DNA of 64,000 bases from Polynucleobacter ibericus (GCF_018687955.1 NZ_CP061309.1:1359564-1423563), one strand, 5' to 3'. Shown: positions 1 to 9,056, counted from the stretch's first letter. Notes: a model not told the origin generated them from the letters alone. Translations and numbers: made by a program.

Positions 1-864
1 GAAAGTATTCGGTGTCGTAGCAGAGTCAAAGTAATAAATCATATTTTGGTGATCTGTAACTGTGCGCCAAATAGTAGATGAGACATTAGGCTTGCCAGGG
101 GTGGTAATACCCAAGGGGGTACTTGCACTTCTCATGATTCCCATAACAGAAGCAACGGCTTGATATTGCATTTTTTGTTCTGGGACGGCAGAGATGTAGT
201 TCTTATCTATAGACTTTGGAACGACTCCTACAAAATAAGAAGCTCTAGCAAAGCGATCTGCTGCGCTAATTGTTCCAGGCAAGAACTCATCGCCCATGGT
301 CTTCCAATATGCATTGAGAGCAAGCTGCTGATCAAAGACGGGGGAGTTGGTCATCACTTGGTATTCTCTACCATGATGAATGGTCAATTTTCCCTCAATG
401 TATTCTAAAATTGCAGAGTCGCCACTTGGATCAGACAGCGACAAGTGCAAGCTCGCTGCACGGCCATTAGGCAAGATTGGGGATATAACTCTAAATGGCT
501 CTAGCTCTAGTCCGGCAACGGCCTCGGCAACAGTTGCATAGTTATCAAATGCATATTGAGCCCATAAGGTAATAGAGACGGGGGCCTTACCATTCAACGT
601 CCCGTAATCAGATTCCGCCAGATAGAGTAAATTACCAACTAGGCCTTTTTCGTTAACCCCGTCCGCCGTTCCGATGTTGTAACCAGAAACAATCAGGCTG
701 CCATATTTTGAAGTCCATTCCAGCGAACCTGCGCCACAAGCGCCATTGCGAGCCATACCTGCTGGGAATACCCATAGATCGCTCTGCATATCTTCACCCC
801 AATCCATTGAGCGGCCAGTTACAACTAAATTATTGTCGCCAAGGTAAGTAACTCTTGTACACAT
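1..864 (-). CDS. Ntn-hydrolase amidase, choloylglycine hydrolase / penicillin V acylase family (3' end cut by window edge)
   Basis: The reading frame is open from the ATG at 864 to the left edge, giving 288 codons without a stop, so the C-terminus lies outside the window. The protein begins MCTR. Removal of Met exposes a catalytic Cys1, and Arg17 and Asp20 (motif TGRSMDW) fall exactly where this family has them. A later TNSPVFDQQ motif matches the family's conserved Asn region. These enzymes cleave linear C-N amide bonds, for example in bile-acid conjugates, penicillin V or N-acyl homoserine lactones; the substrate here is unknown. No signal peptide is visible, so it is probably cytoplasmic. 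A Shine-Dalgarno TAGGAG lies about 6 bases upstream of the ATG and supports this start. It is the last gene seen of a six-gene minus-strand run. Confidence 0.85.
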   Translation of the reverse strand, partial: MCTRVTYLGDNNLVVTGRSMDWGEDMQSDLWVFPAGMARNGACGAGSLEWTSKYGSLIVSGYNIGTADGVNEKGLVGNLLYLAESDYGTLNGKAPVSITLWAQYAFDNYATVAEAVAGLELEPFRVISPILPNGRAASLHLSLSDPSGDSAILEYIEGKLTIHHGREYQVMTNSPVFDQQLALNAYWKTMGDEFLPGTISAADRFARASYFVGVVPKSIDKNYISAVPEQKMQYQAVASVMGIMRSASTPLGITTPGKPNVSSTIWRTVTDHQNMIYYFDSATTPNTF

Positions 865-925
865 GCGAATCTCCTATAAAGGTTTAGTCAAAATATTACG
901 CATTTAATTGCTGTTTAAAATAAAG

Positions 926-1894
926 CTAATTATTAGCTTCAACTATCGTTGGGGCATTGCTATTCTGTAGGGCAATAAAAACAATCTTGCTATGTGGCAT
1001 TTGCATACCCCAGTTGCCAGCTGGCTCTACTTTTGCATTTTTACCTACTAGTTGAAAGACAAATTTTGAATCTGGATATTCTTTCAAATACAGAAAGCCT
1101 TTACCTCGAACGGTTTCAGATGGTAGCTCGTTTAATAGTTTTTGAAATTCTGCCTCCGTAGTAGGGGTCGCAGATTCAAAGATCCAACTACGAAAGAGCT
1201 CTTCCGCCTTAGGAACCTGCATTTGCAACCCATCTAAAATTAAACTACTACCTTGCTGACCAAGTGTCCTAGTGCTTGCTCCCAAAAGAAATTCAAGATT
1301 AATTTGGCCAGATAACTCATTGAATAGCAGCACTCTCGGATTAACGCTACTCACAAAACCCTCTGCTGCAACTCGTGCATCCCCAGGTAATGAGAGAGAC
1401 TTAGATAAAAAAACAATATTAGAATAAGTTAGTTGCAACTTAATTAGCTTTAATTCTTCTGGTGTGTAAGTGGGCAATCTTTCGCAATCTAGCAAAGTAA
1501 CAACTATTTCAAGAGCAGCATAGTCTTGCATTGCGCTGTCACTTAAGATTCTTAGAACTTCACCTGGATTGGATGCGCCAGAAGCTTCGATGATGATGGC
1601 ATCTGGACGTTGCTCACGTTTTAAAACTTTGAAGATTGCGCCTTGTAAACCTGAAGCAATCGAACAGCAAATGCAACCGTTTTGTAATGCAATTACTCCA
1701 TCAACAGCCCCATCGATTAAATTAGCATCGATATTTATAGCGCCAAAATCATTAACTAAAATAGCCAGCCTTTGGCCTTGGGCTTCGGAGAGTAGGCGAT
1801 TAAGAAATGTAGTTTTGCCAGATCCAAGATAGCCCGCAATCAGAATGATTGGGATTGCGTATACCACTGTAGTATTGCCTTTATTCTCAGTCAT
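926..1894 (-). CDS. CobW/COG0523-family GTPase, putative metal chaperone
   Basis: This 322-residue protein has the P-loop GYLGSGKTT near residues 21-29 and the family's diagnostic metal-binding CxCC motif (GCICC) near residue 74. A C-terminal CobW_C-type domain follows. COG0523 GTPases hand metals, often zinc, to client metalloenzymes. It starts 13 bases after the stop of a metal-dependent amidohydrolase gene and precedes an amidase gene, so the likely clients are the metallo-amidohydrolases of this cluster; that link is inference. It lacks a His-rich tail. The family assignment is firm, and the metal and client are not known. Confidence 0.88.
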   Translation of the reverse strand: MTENKGNTTVVYAIPIILIAGYLGSGKTTFLNRLLSEAQGQRLAILVNDFGAINIDANLIDGAVDGVIALQNGCICCSIASGLQGAIFKVLKREQRPDAIIIEASGASNPGEVLRILSDSAMQDYAALEIVVTLLDCERLPTYTPEELKLIKLQLTYSNIVFLSKSLSLPGDARVAAEGFVSSVNPRVLLFNELSGQINLEFLLGASTRTLGQQGSSLILDGLQMQVPKAEELFRSWIFESATPTTEAEFQKLLNELPSETVRGKGFLYLKEYPDSKFVFQLVGKNAKVEPAGNWGMQMPHSKIVFIALQNSNAPTIVEANN

Positions 1895-1907
1895 TACCTA
1901 GAGCATA

Positions 1908-3416
1908 TTAGGCAGCAATTGGTCGTCGCACTGGACGACCTGGGCGCACCTTCACATCCAAATTTCCATTCTCAATAAGTAGAGTCCCGTTCACTATTAC
2001 ATGAACCATCCCAGTCGATACCTGGTTTGGCTTCACAAACGTACCACGGTCCTCCACTTGGTTCAGATCGAACACCACAATATCAGCATCAGCCCCTACC
2101 TTGAGGCGCCCTTTTTGGGTCATTTGAGGCGTAGATTTTTCAAGAATTTGCGCTGGAATCAAAGACGTCTTACGAATAGCTTCTAGCAATGGAATGCTCT
2201 TGGCATCGCGAACATACATTTTAATAAATCTCGCAAAAGTGCCACAACTTCTTGGATGAGAATAGGCATCATCTGGTAAAGGCCATACCCCCTCCTCAAT
2301 AAATGTAGGAACTTTAACGTCGGGCCCCGATGTCATCCATGGCATTGCATCGCTAGCGATTGCACCACCCGGAAATAGAACAGATTTTGCCAAATCGTCA
2401 GCATCTTGAGGATTGGTTTCAGGGCGTAAAAAATGGCAGACAATAATATTGCCAGGGTCTGCCTTCTGCATTGCCGGCAACGAATTATCGTTTAGCGGAA
2501 GACCGTTATATTCAATATCGTTGGCTTGCAGACCGCCTAATCTTTCTGCCCAGTTAGGCAACATCAAGAATGCAGCGCCAACTACCGTACTGAAAGCACC
2601 GTATGGATATGCTTCAACAGAAATATTGGCGCCATTTTTCTTGGCTTCAGAGACCATATTCTCAATATCACCAATATCGCGCATTGATACGCTATTCAAG
2701 TGGCAAATATGCATATGAGCGCCGGGGTTGAATGAAAGGCCAATTAGCTCTTCAATCGCTTGAAATGTGCTTTCAGGTTCACTGGTACTAAAGTAACGTA
2801 CATGCGTAAATGTGGGCACATCGTATTTTTTAGCAAGCTCAGCTAATTGATAGTATTCCTTGTAACCTAAACCCGGAGCATAGCCAGCATTAACGCCGAT
2901 TCCAATTCCGCCATCTTTAAGGCCCTGCTCAACTTCACTTAGAATAGTTTTAAGTTGATCGGCTGTTGCAATGTCATATTGCCAGTCGCTTTTATCCATG
3001 GACTCAAGAGCCCAGCCTAGAGTTGGTTGTGGAACCTCCTTTTCGAAGGCGCTAACACGAGCCATCACACAGGAGGCTGAGGCACCGTAATTTAGTGGCC
3101 GCCCTTCTTTTTGAAGGTTTTCATAGTATTGCGCAATGGGCAGCATCCCTAACTCCAACTCTAAGGCTGTTGTAACCCCATCAAATGCTTGCATCCAGTT
3201 AGCGCTAGTAAATTGCCCATGAGCATGCAAGTCAATAAATCCAGGAGCTACAAATAACCCAGTAGCATCAATTGTTTTTACACCCTTAAGCGGATCCTTC
3301 GATATTGCAGCAATTTTCCCTTGATTAACCCCCACATTACCCAGTCCATCCCATCCAGAATCTGGATCAACAATATGGCCATTGCAAATTACCAAATCAA
3401 AATTAGTGTTAGTCAT
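1908..3416 (-). CDS. N-acyl-D-amino-acid deacylase (D-aminoacylase) family amidohydrolase
   Basis: A 502-residue cytoplasmic metal-dependent hydrolase of the amidohydrolase superfamily. Visible landmarks in order are the first metal motif HAH in GFIDLHAHGQ (about residue 63), a THVRY histidine, the HICHLNS histidine, the catalytic aspartate in IASDAMPW, and the SHPRSCGTFARF segment that marks the D-aminoacylase (COG3653) branch. The C-terminal segment GADADIVVFDLNQV is the usual beta-sandwich closing element. Members remove N-acyl groups from D-amino acids or open related amides and hydantoin-like rings. It sits between marC and cobW in a tight same-strand run. Exact substrate is not predictable. 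Confidence 0.85.
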   Translation of the reverse strand: MTNTNFDLVICNGHIVDPDSGWDGLGNVGVNQGKIAAISKDPLKGVKTIDATGLFVAPGFIDLHAHGQFTSANWMQAFDGVTTALELELGMLPIAQYYENLQKEGRPLNYGASASCVMARVSAFEKEVPQPTLGWALESMDKSDWQYDIATADQLKTILSEVEQGLKDGGIGIGVNAGYAPGLGYKEYYQLAELAKKYDVPTFTHVRYFSTSEPESTFQAIEELIGLSFNPGAHMHICHLNSVSMRDIGDIENMVSEAKKNGANISVEAYPYGAFSTVVGAAFLMLPNWAERLGGLQANDIEYNGLPLNDNSLPAMQKADPGNIIVCHFLRPETNPQDADDLAKSVLFPGGAIASDAMPWMTSGPDVKVPTFIEEGVWPLPDDAYSHPRSCGTFARFIKMYVRDAKSIPLLEAIRKTSLIPAQILEKSTPQMTQKGRLKVGADADIVVFDLNQVEDRGTFVKPNQVSTGMVHVIVNGTLLIENGNLDVKVRPGRPVRRPIAA

Positions 3417-3483
3417 GTCCGTGTCTTTCTTAAAATTAGTTAATTGATATATATGTTCAAGTTATTGGTAATGGGTTATTCAA

Positions 3484-4173
3484 TTAATGAGCATGAAGCG
3501 AACTAAATACCTCAGTCGAGAAACCCTGTACTCCACCTATGAAAATTTGGACACCAATTGCAAGCAATATGAATGCAAAAAGGCGCATGATTGCATTTGT
3601 GCCTGCGGGACCCAATACTCTCTGAATGAGGGAGGATTCTCGATAAATCACATAAATCACTAGAGAAAGAGCAAATAAAGCAAGTACCGTTCCAACTACT
3701 GCGGGCATTTCCTTAAAAAGATCTAGGGATCTACCATCTTGATAGCCAGCTACCAAAGAAATTGATGTTGCGATGGACCCGGGTCCAGCTGTCAGAGGAA
3801 GAGTTAGTGGGAAAAAGGCATTACTACTTGCATTAGCATCTGTGATTCCAGCAGAATCATCATCACCTTTACTTGAGCTTTTCTGATTAAGTAAGCCCCA
3901 CCCCATTCCAATGACAACCGCACCACCTGCTAACTTTAGGGCTGGCAACGAAATCCCAAAGAACATCAGTAACTGAGTTCCAATTAGCATTGAAGTTAGC
4001 AATAAGATGAAACAATAAATACTTACACTAAGCGCCAATCTATTCTTAACCTCTTTAGAACAACCTTGAACCATATTAAGAAAAATTGGCCCATCACCCA
4101 ATGGGTTAATTACTGGGAATAAGGCTGTAAAAACAGCTATAAAACTTCCAAAAGCAACTGGAATCATTTCCAT
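3484..4173 (-). CDS. MarC-family integral membrane protein
   Basis: A 229-residue protein with about six hydrophobic segments and the MarC signature region near the N-terminus (FPVINPLGDGPIFL) and a GPGSIATSI repeat-like segment in the second half. MarC proteins are inner-membrane proteins of unsettled function; the related SnatA/YchE proteins have been linked to amino-acid transport. The usual length is 200-230 residues, so the gene is intact. It lies 28 bases downstream of a putative outer-membrane barrel gene and 67 bases upstream of the D-aminoacylase-like gene. In this context a role in moving amino acids released by the hydrolases is possible but unproven. Confidence 0.85.
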   Translation of the reverse strand: MEMIPVAFGSFIAVFTALFPVINPLGDGPIFLNMVQGCSKEVKNRLALSVSIYCFILLLTSMLIGTQLLMFFGISLPALKLAGGAVVIGMGWGLLNQKSSSKGDDDSAGITDANASSNAFFPLTLPLTAGPGSIATSISLVAGYQDGRSLDLFKEMPAVVGTVLALFALSLVIYVIYRESSLIQRVLGPAGTNAIMRLFAFILLAIGVQIFIGGVQGFSTEVFSSLHAH

Positions 4174-4201
4174 TCAAAGTATCCCTAACTGTAACTAATT
4201 T

Positions 4202-5011
4202 TTAAAAGTTAAAAGTTGCCGCCAATTGCGGGCCCTTCATAGTTGTTTTTTGCAAAAGACCGTTATTACTCATGTCGTAATACAAAGCACGATAGGCCAA
4301 GGAAACGTCTATCCATTTGTCAAAAGTCTTGCCTACGCCAATCATTCCCTGCCAAGTCATATTGGTTGTGCCACCTCCTCCACCAATATCGGCATATAAA
4401 GGGATATACCAAGTAGAGTCAGCTAAGCGATATCTACCTTTGAAGCCGACAATTGGATCAACTGTTGAGGTTGATTTTGAGTCGCTAGCATTTAATGAGG
4501 TTCCATCCAAAACCAAGCCAAGAGTTGCAGTAATGGCAATACTTCGTACGCCAACCAATCCATCAAAATAGGCATCTTTATTGCTAATGACTGTATATGT
4601 TGCGGCACCAGTCAGAATAGTCTGTTGCAGGGTTGCACTGGTAGCAAACTTTGCTGGAACGGCCCCTTGAGCTGTGGGCACCGTAGTACTGATGGTTTGA
4701 TTTTGATGCAACGTTGCAGAAACTAAATCACCCATAATGCCCCAATTGCCATAGTGGGCCTCTGCTGAGATCATGCCGCCAGATTTTAGATCTCCAAGTA
4801 CATTACTAGATGACAACGCTGCTGTATTTAAATATTTGTCGTTAAAAAATAATGTCGAGTTAATTCCAGGAGCCCATAGGTATGGAGTGACTTCAAAACG
4901 CCAATGATCAGACACTTTTGGAATTGGAGAGCCATCTGACTGGGCATAAGCGCCAGACATCAAAAAACTCATAGTAGTGGCGCTAACGATCTTGAATAAT
5001 TTGTGTTTCAT
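4202..5011 (-). CDS. Putative outer-membrane beta-barrel protein
   Basis: A 269-residue protein with an N-terminal signal peptide ending at AYAQ (about residue 24). The mature part is rich in alternating aromatic and hydrophobic residues (WRFEVTPYLWAPG) with Gly- and Ser-rich loops. It ends in Phe (AATFNF), the usual C-terminal insertion signature of outer-membrane barrels. It resembles uncharacterised proteobacterial outer-membrane proteins found beside catabolic genes. Its position between a periplasmic amidohydrolase and MarC suggests a substrate channel or surface component; that role is inferred. Confidence 0.7.
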   Translation of the reverse strand: MKHKLFKIVSATTMSFLMSGAYAQSDGSPIPKVSDHWRFEVTPYLWAPGINSTLFFNDKYLNTAALSSSNVLGDLKSGGMISAEAHYGNWGIMGDLVSATLHQNQTISTTVPTAQGAVPAKFATSATLQQTILTGAATYTVISNKDAYFDGLVGVRSIAITATLGLVLDGTSLNASDSKSTSTVDPIVGFKGRYRLADSTWYIPLYADIGGGGGTTNMTWQGMIGVGKTFDKWIDVSLAYRALYYDMSNNGLLQKTTMKGPQLAATFNF

Positions 5012-5106
5012 TTAAATTAGGGCTTAATTGGAATTTAATTTCGATCAGGTGGTTTATATCCAGAAGCCCTCAACTTGAAGACTTCTGAGTAGATTCAATT
5101 TTTAGC

Positions 5107-6438
5107 TTACAAAGTGTTCTTAAAAATCTTGCCGTCTTTCATAATGACGCGAAAGTTTTTAGCAGGATCTGCAACGATCTCTAGATTCACTGTAGGATCG
5201 CCGTCCACCAAGAGCAAGTCTGCATAAGCACCCTCTTGAACTACGCCCAACTTACCCTCTGTATAAGGATTGCGTGGACCAGATAAGGCAAATAACTGCG
5301 CATTATCATGAGTAACCATTTTGAGCGCTCTTGCTGGCGTCATCCACTTCTTCATTTTGGATAGCTGGATATTTTGGACAACTCCATCAGGCTGGAAGAA
5401 AAAGTCAGTACCCCAAGCTAATTTGATGTTGTTTTGAAGCGCCCATTTAAATACATTGCTCTCACCCATCACAACTTGATGCTCTTTATGGATTTGAAAT
5501 GGGGTATATGGGGCGCTGAATTCCTCAAAATTCTGAGTGCTTAACCATATGTTCTTATTCTTTAGGTACTTAATAGTTGGTTCATCAAGTAACTGGCCAT
5601 GCTCAATTACTTTGACCCCTGCTTCTACTGATCTGCGTACTGATTCAATGTTGTAAGCGTGCACTGAAACATAAGTACCAAAATCTGATGCTGCCTCTAC
5701 TGCTGCCTTGATTTCATCAGCAGTAAATTCATGCACTGTAGGTGTATCTGCCGGTGAAGAAACGCCGCCACTAGTAGCCAACTTAATTTGGGTTGCTCCA
5801 TTGCGAAGATTGAAACGGGTTGCCGTTAATACTTGAGCTCTACCATCGACCACCGAAGAAATACGGAGCTGCTCACCAATAGATAGAGGGCCGCCAAGGC
5901 TTCTTGGAAGAGCTTCTGGCGCACTAAAATCTCCGTGACCAGATGTTTGGGTAATCATGGTGCCGCTTGGATAGATGCGCGGGCCAATAGTCTTGCCCGA
6001 ATCGATATCACTTTTCAGCTGAAATACAGGTCCAGCCATATCTCTTACAGTAGTCCAACCATTCATCAGCATGCTTTTTGCTGTTGCAGAGGCTGCCGCA
6101 TTCAATTGCTTGACATCACCTTTGAGAATTTCATCCATAGTTGGTGTTAACCAGATATGAGTATGTGCATCACTTAGACCAGGCATCAGCGTACGACCAC
6201 CACCAGCAATCACAGTAGCAGTTGTACCTGCTGGAATCTGAATGGGCTTGGCAGAAATTGTTTTGATGAGATTATTCACAACCAACACATTGGTTGGGGG
6301 CGTTAGCTTTTCTGAAGTTCCATCAAAAACACGGACATTTTCATAAAGCGTTGCTACTTGAGGGTCGGGTTGAGCAAATGCCAACGATGCATTAAATACT
6401 ATAGATAGAATTAAAAAAGGTTTGATTGAAAGTTTCAT
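5107..6438 (-). CDS. Exported amidohydrolase (imidazolonepropionase / Xaa-Pro dipeptidase-like)
   Basis: A 443-residue protein with a clear signal peptide (residues 1-22, ending ASLAFAQ), so it is likely periplasmic. It carries the binuclear amidohydrolase landmarks: HTH in DAHTHIW, a lysine likely carbamylated in TQIKLATSGG, a histidine in VSVHAYN, a histidine in IEHGQ, and the catalytic aspartate in WGTDFFF. Related enzymes of this branch hydrolyse Xaa-Pro or Xaa-Arg dipeptides and other amides. It is the first gene of the minus-strand run and faces the two-component system across a promoter region with a large dyad, so it is a natural target for that regulator. Confidence 0.82.
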   Translation of the reverse strand: MKLSIKPFLILSIVFNASLAFAQPDPQVATLYENVRVFDGTSEKLTPPTNVLVVNNLIKTISAKPIQIPAGTTATVIAGGGRTLMPGLSDAHTHIWLTPTMDEILKGDVKQLNAAASATAKSMLMNGWTTVRDMAGPVFQLKSDIDSGKTIGPRIYPSGTMITQTSGHGDFSAPEALPRSLGGPLSIGEQLRISSVVDGRAQVLTATRFNLRNGATQIKLATSGGVSSPADTPTVHEFTADEIKAAVEAASDFGTYVSVHAYNIESVRRSVEAGVKVIEHGQLLDEPTIKYLKNKNIWLSTQNFEEFSAPYTPFQIHKEHQVVMGESNVFKWALQNNIKLAWGTDFFFQPDGVVQNIQLSKMKKWMTPARALKMVTHDNAQLFALSGPRNPYTEGKLGVVQEGAYADLLLVDGDPTVNLEIVADPAKNFRVIMKDGKIFKNTL

Positions 6439-6499
6439 TCTTAATTGACATTTGATTGCGATGTGAGAAAAATAACAGCGCTATCAATAAAGAAATACA

Positions 6500-6539
6500 C
6501 CATAAAGTACTATGTACTAAAGTATGTAGTACTTTATGG
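6500..6539. promoter_or_regulatory. 40-bp inverted repeat, candidate operator between amidohydrolase and kinase genes
   Basis: Outer arms CCATAAAGTACTA and TAGTACTTTATGG are perfect 13-base complements. The inner 14 bases continue the dyad imperfectly around a central AA. The element contains repeated AGTAC/GTACT half-sites. It lies 62 bases upstream of the minus-strand amidohydrolase start and 150 bases upstream of the plus-strand kinase start, where a LuxR-type response regulator could control both. There is no adjacent T-run, so a terminator is unlikely. Confidence 0.55.
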
Positions 6540-6601
6540 CTTATAAAATGGAGCATTGTTTTCAAGTTAATATCTAATTAAGCTCAATTAGATATACCTC
6601 T

Positions 6602-6614
6602 CCCCAAATTGGGG
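6602..6614. promoter_or_regulatory. Short palindrome CCCCAAATTGGGG upstream of kinase gene
   Basis: A perfect 6-base inverted repeat around one central base, 75 bases upstream of the kinase start. A near-identical element occurs at 36288-36300 upstream of the metal-efflux operon, and both are followed by CA. It could be an operator; the function is unknown. Confidence 0.3.
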
Positions 6615-6688
6615 CACTATTCATTCACACAGGATTGATGTGGTTGAAATTGGATTTGAAATAGGCACTTTAAAAGGAAAACGGCTTC

Positions 6689-8125
6689 ATGCAACCCATT
6701 AGCGTGCTGATTATCATCTATAGCTTCATTACTCTTGGTACAGCAGCAACACTTTACTTCACATTTAGAGGGAAGTTTGATACTTCGGCAATGCTCTTTC
6801 TCGCGGTAGAGATATTGATGCTCGGAGTTGTCGGTCTTAATTTTTTAGCAAGACAAAATCCAAATTACGCTGTGCCATGGCTATTTTTTCTGTCTAATTT
6901 TCTAGTCATCACCTCTGAAATTGTGCTCATTTTTAGTATCTATGGACTTGATCGCAAAGTAAATTTTACAAAGCTATATCTTTTAATTTTTCTTAGTGCT
7001 ATCTACTGCATTTTTATGGAATACGCGCGGGTTAATTTAGGTGCCACTTCACCAATTGCATTCCAGTGTAGCGTCTCTGCTTTACTTGCTTTTATTGCTG
7101 CTTACGTCTGTAGGACAAGTATTGATGTAGATTTGAAGCGTAACCAGTTTCTTAAATTAATTTCCTATTTACAAATTGGCGTAGGCTTAATATCCATGAT
7201 TCGCTTTATTAGCTTCTTCACCTCAGATCCTATCGCCCCAAGAAACCCCAATGTTACAAGCCCCATCGTTATATTTTTTGCGATCTACTTAACGTTAAAT
7301 GTATTTCGCTACATTACCTACCAGTCCTTACGTATAAGCTGGGTTAGTATGGGCAATACAGGTATTAACTTCTTAAATAGGAACCTTTTTAATTTAATTC
7401 ATGAGAAAGAGCAGTTGCTCCAAAATCTCATAAACTCCAACAGGATGATCGGAGTTAGCGCACTTGCATCCTCACTCTCACATGAACTTAGCCAGCCACT
7501 AACAAGTATCGCCCTTCAAACTGAGGCCGTTAAAAGAGATCTCAGCATCAACACAGATAATACGAGATCCATAAAGTCGCTCGATAACATCGGCTCACAG
7601 ATTAATAGACTATCTGTTTTAGTCAAAAACCTGAGGCAACTATTTAAATCTCAGAATAGCCAATTAGCTTCTGTTGATCTGGCTAGCATTACAGATGAGC
7701 TCATTGAAATCCTAAATTTCAATCTTCATTCTCCAAAAATTACTTTAACTAAAAATTATCAATCTAAGCCGATAATTGATGCGGATCCAATTCAGATTCA
7801 GCAAGTACTAATTAATCTCTTGAATAATTCTATTGAATCGATTTCTGAAACTAACTTACCTAATAAAGAAATCACTATTTCAATATGGCAAGATGATAAA
7901 AATGCAATGGTATCTGTTCATGATACGGGTATAGGAATTAGGAGCGAGCTGTTACCAATCATTTTTGACTTATATAAATCCTCAAAAGGATCCGGACTTG
8001 GAATTGGCTTGTGGCTCTCTAAGACCATCATAGATAAACATAAGGGTACTATTGCTGCATCGAACAACTCCGGTGGAGGCGCAAATTTCACTATCGCCAT
8101 CCCCTTATCCCAAGTTAAATCATGA
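6689..8125 (+). CDS. Membrane sensor histidine kinase
   Basis: A 478-residue kinase. Residues 1-215 form about seven hydrophobic membrane segments without a large periplasmic domain. A dimerisation/phosphoacceptor domain follows with His265 in SHELSQPL, then an ATPase domain with the N box (QVLINLLNNSIES), G1 box (VHDTGIGI) and G2 box (GSGLGIGLWLSKTI). The output partner is the response regulator starting 4 bases inside its end (ATGA overlap), which shows translational coupling. The membrane-embedded sensor suggests detection of a hydrophobic or membrane signal. It is divergent from the amide-hydrolysis genes. Base composition is visibly AT-rich. Confidence 0.9.
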   Translation: MQPISVLIIIYSFITLGTAATLYFTFRGKFDTSAMLFLAVEILMLGVVGLNFLARQNPNYAVPWLFFLSNFLVITSEIVLIFSIYGLDRKVNFTKLYLLIFLSAIYCIFMEYARVNLGATSPIAFQCSVSALLAFIAAYVCRTSIDVDLKRNQFLKLISYLQIGVGLISMIRFISFFTSDPIAPRNPNVTSPIVIFFAIYLTLNVFRYITYQSLRISWVSMGNTGINFLNRNLFNLIHEKEQLLQNLINSNRMIGVSALASSLSHELSQPLTSIALQTEAVKRDLSINTDNTRSIKSLDNIGSQINRLSVLVKNLRQLFKSQNSQLASVDLASITDELIEILNFNLHSPKITLTKNYQSKPIIDADPIQIQQVLINLLNNSIESISETNLPNKEITISIWQDDKNAMVSVHDTGIGIRSELLPIIFDLYKSSKGSGLGIGLWLSKTIIDKHKGTIAASNNSGGGANFTIAIPLSQVKS

Positions 8126-8790
8126 AAAATTGCAGAGTTTTAGTCGTTGATGACGACAAAGAGGTGAGACGTGGGTTGTTTGAATGGCTCTCTTATGACT
8201 ATGAAGTGCAATGCTTTGATTCAGCTAAGTCAATATTGTCAGCAATAAACCAACTCGCATTTGAAAATGGGCCTCCAACTTGTATTTTGCTTGATTTACA
8301 AATGCCAGATATGAATGGCATGGAGCTATTGAATCAACTTCAGCAGCTAAAGATTATCCACCCCATTATTTTTATGAGCGGCAACGCAAATCAGGCCGAT
8401 ATCATTGAAGCCTGGCATGGGGGCGCCGTTGACTTTGTTCTAAAACCATTTAGTGCGGCACAAATTAGCTCAACACTAAAATCTTTATTCACTGAAATAG
8501 CAGAAATAAGGGATGAAGATTCATCAGGCTCTTCAGCAGGTAAACATCCTGATACTCCAATTCCCATCACTAGTAGAGAAGCGCAAGTCTTACTTTTGCT
8601 TGGAAAGGGGCATAAGCAAATAGAAGTGGCGCAAATGCTAGGGATATCCATAAGCACCGTCAAGATGTATAGAAATTTCTTAAAAAATAAACTTAATCTC
8701 AATACACTTGTTGAGTTAGCATTATTCTGTGATGAGCATCGCCAGTCAATCTCTGCTTTAGTCAATACTAAAGCTGAAAATCAGGATTAG
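8122..8790 (+). CDS. Response regulator, FixJ/NarL type (REC plus LuxR HTH)
   Basis: A 222-residue two-domain regulator. The receiver domain (about residues 4-120) has the acidic pocket DDD (10-12), phosphoacceptor Asp58 in LLDLQMPDMNG, Ser86 and Lys108 in LKPF. A linker with a Ser-rich patch leads to a LuxR-type helix-turn-helix (about 145-205, ITSREAQVLLLLGKGHKQIEVAQMLG in part). It overlaps the kinase gene by 4 bases. The likely targets are the kinase promoter and the divergent amidohydrolase gene through the dyad at 6500-6539; this is inferred from position. Confidence 0.9.
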   Translation: MKNCRVLVVDDDKEVRRGLFEWLSYDYEVQCFDSAKSILSAINQLAFENGPPTCILLDLQMPDMNGMELLNQLQQLKIIHPIIFMSGNANQADIIEAWHGGAVDFVLKPFSAAQISSTLKSLFTEIAEIRDEDSSGSSAGKHPDTPIPITSREAQVLLLLGKGHKQIEVAQMLGISISTVKMYRNFLKNKLNLNTLVELALFCDEHRQSISALVNTKAENQD

Positions 8791-9003
8791 GATTCACCAA
8801 TCGCCGACAGTAACCATTCTAAGATGTCGGTTAACCCGACAAAACCAGTGTCTCGAAACACGACACTCCAACTTGGTATTGTCGAAGCTATTTGAATTCC
8901 AACAGTTCATATCCGGCACCAGGAGACGACCCGCCGATATCGCGGTACTTTCTTGGCAGGTTTAAAACAATGTCTAAGTTACTGTTTTAGAACAATTTTA
9001 TTT
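8791..9003. other. Gene-free stretch upstream of tRNA-Lys fragment copy 1
   Basis: No open frame with a start and Shine-Dalgarno is evident. Short self-complementary pieces occur, for example GTCGG/CCGAC and GTGTC/GACAC near 8833-8870. The 5' half of tRNA-Lys (acceptor GGGTCGG, D-arm) is absent here, so the tRNA fragment that follows is not a gene. Confidence 0.5.
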
Positions 9004-9048
9004 CTTTTAATCCGTTGGTCGCGAGTTCGAATCTCGCCCGACCCACCA
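9004..9048 (+). repeat. tRNA-Lys(UUU) 3'-half fragment, att-like repeat copy 1
   Basis: The 45 bases read as the anticodon loop CTTTTAA, the 3' anticodon stem, variable loop, T-arm GCGAG-TTCGAAT-CTCGC, the 3' acceptor strand CCGACCC, discriminator A and CCA. No matching 5' half lies upstream, so it cannot make a tRNA. Bases 9012-9048 are repeated exactly at 9995-10031. Such 3' tRNA fragments are the usual scar at the far end of an element integrated into a tRNA gene. Confidence 0.85.
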
Positions 9049-9056
9049 GCATTACT

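Noticed and set aside
160-408. 82-residue plus-strand frame at the left edge
   Set aside because: It is antisense to the Ntn-amidase coding frame, which has catalytic motifs and a ribosome site.
8791-9003. Second tRNA remnant suggested by TTCATATCCGGCACCA near 8907-8922
   Set aside because: No T-stem partner or acceptor pairing can be drawn, so the CACCA end is likely coincidence.
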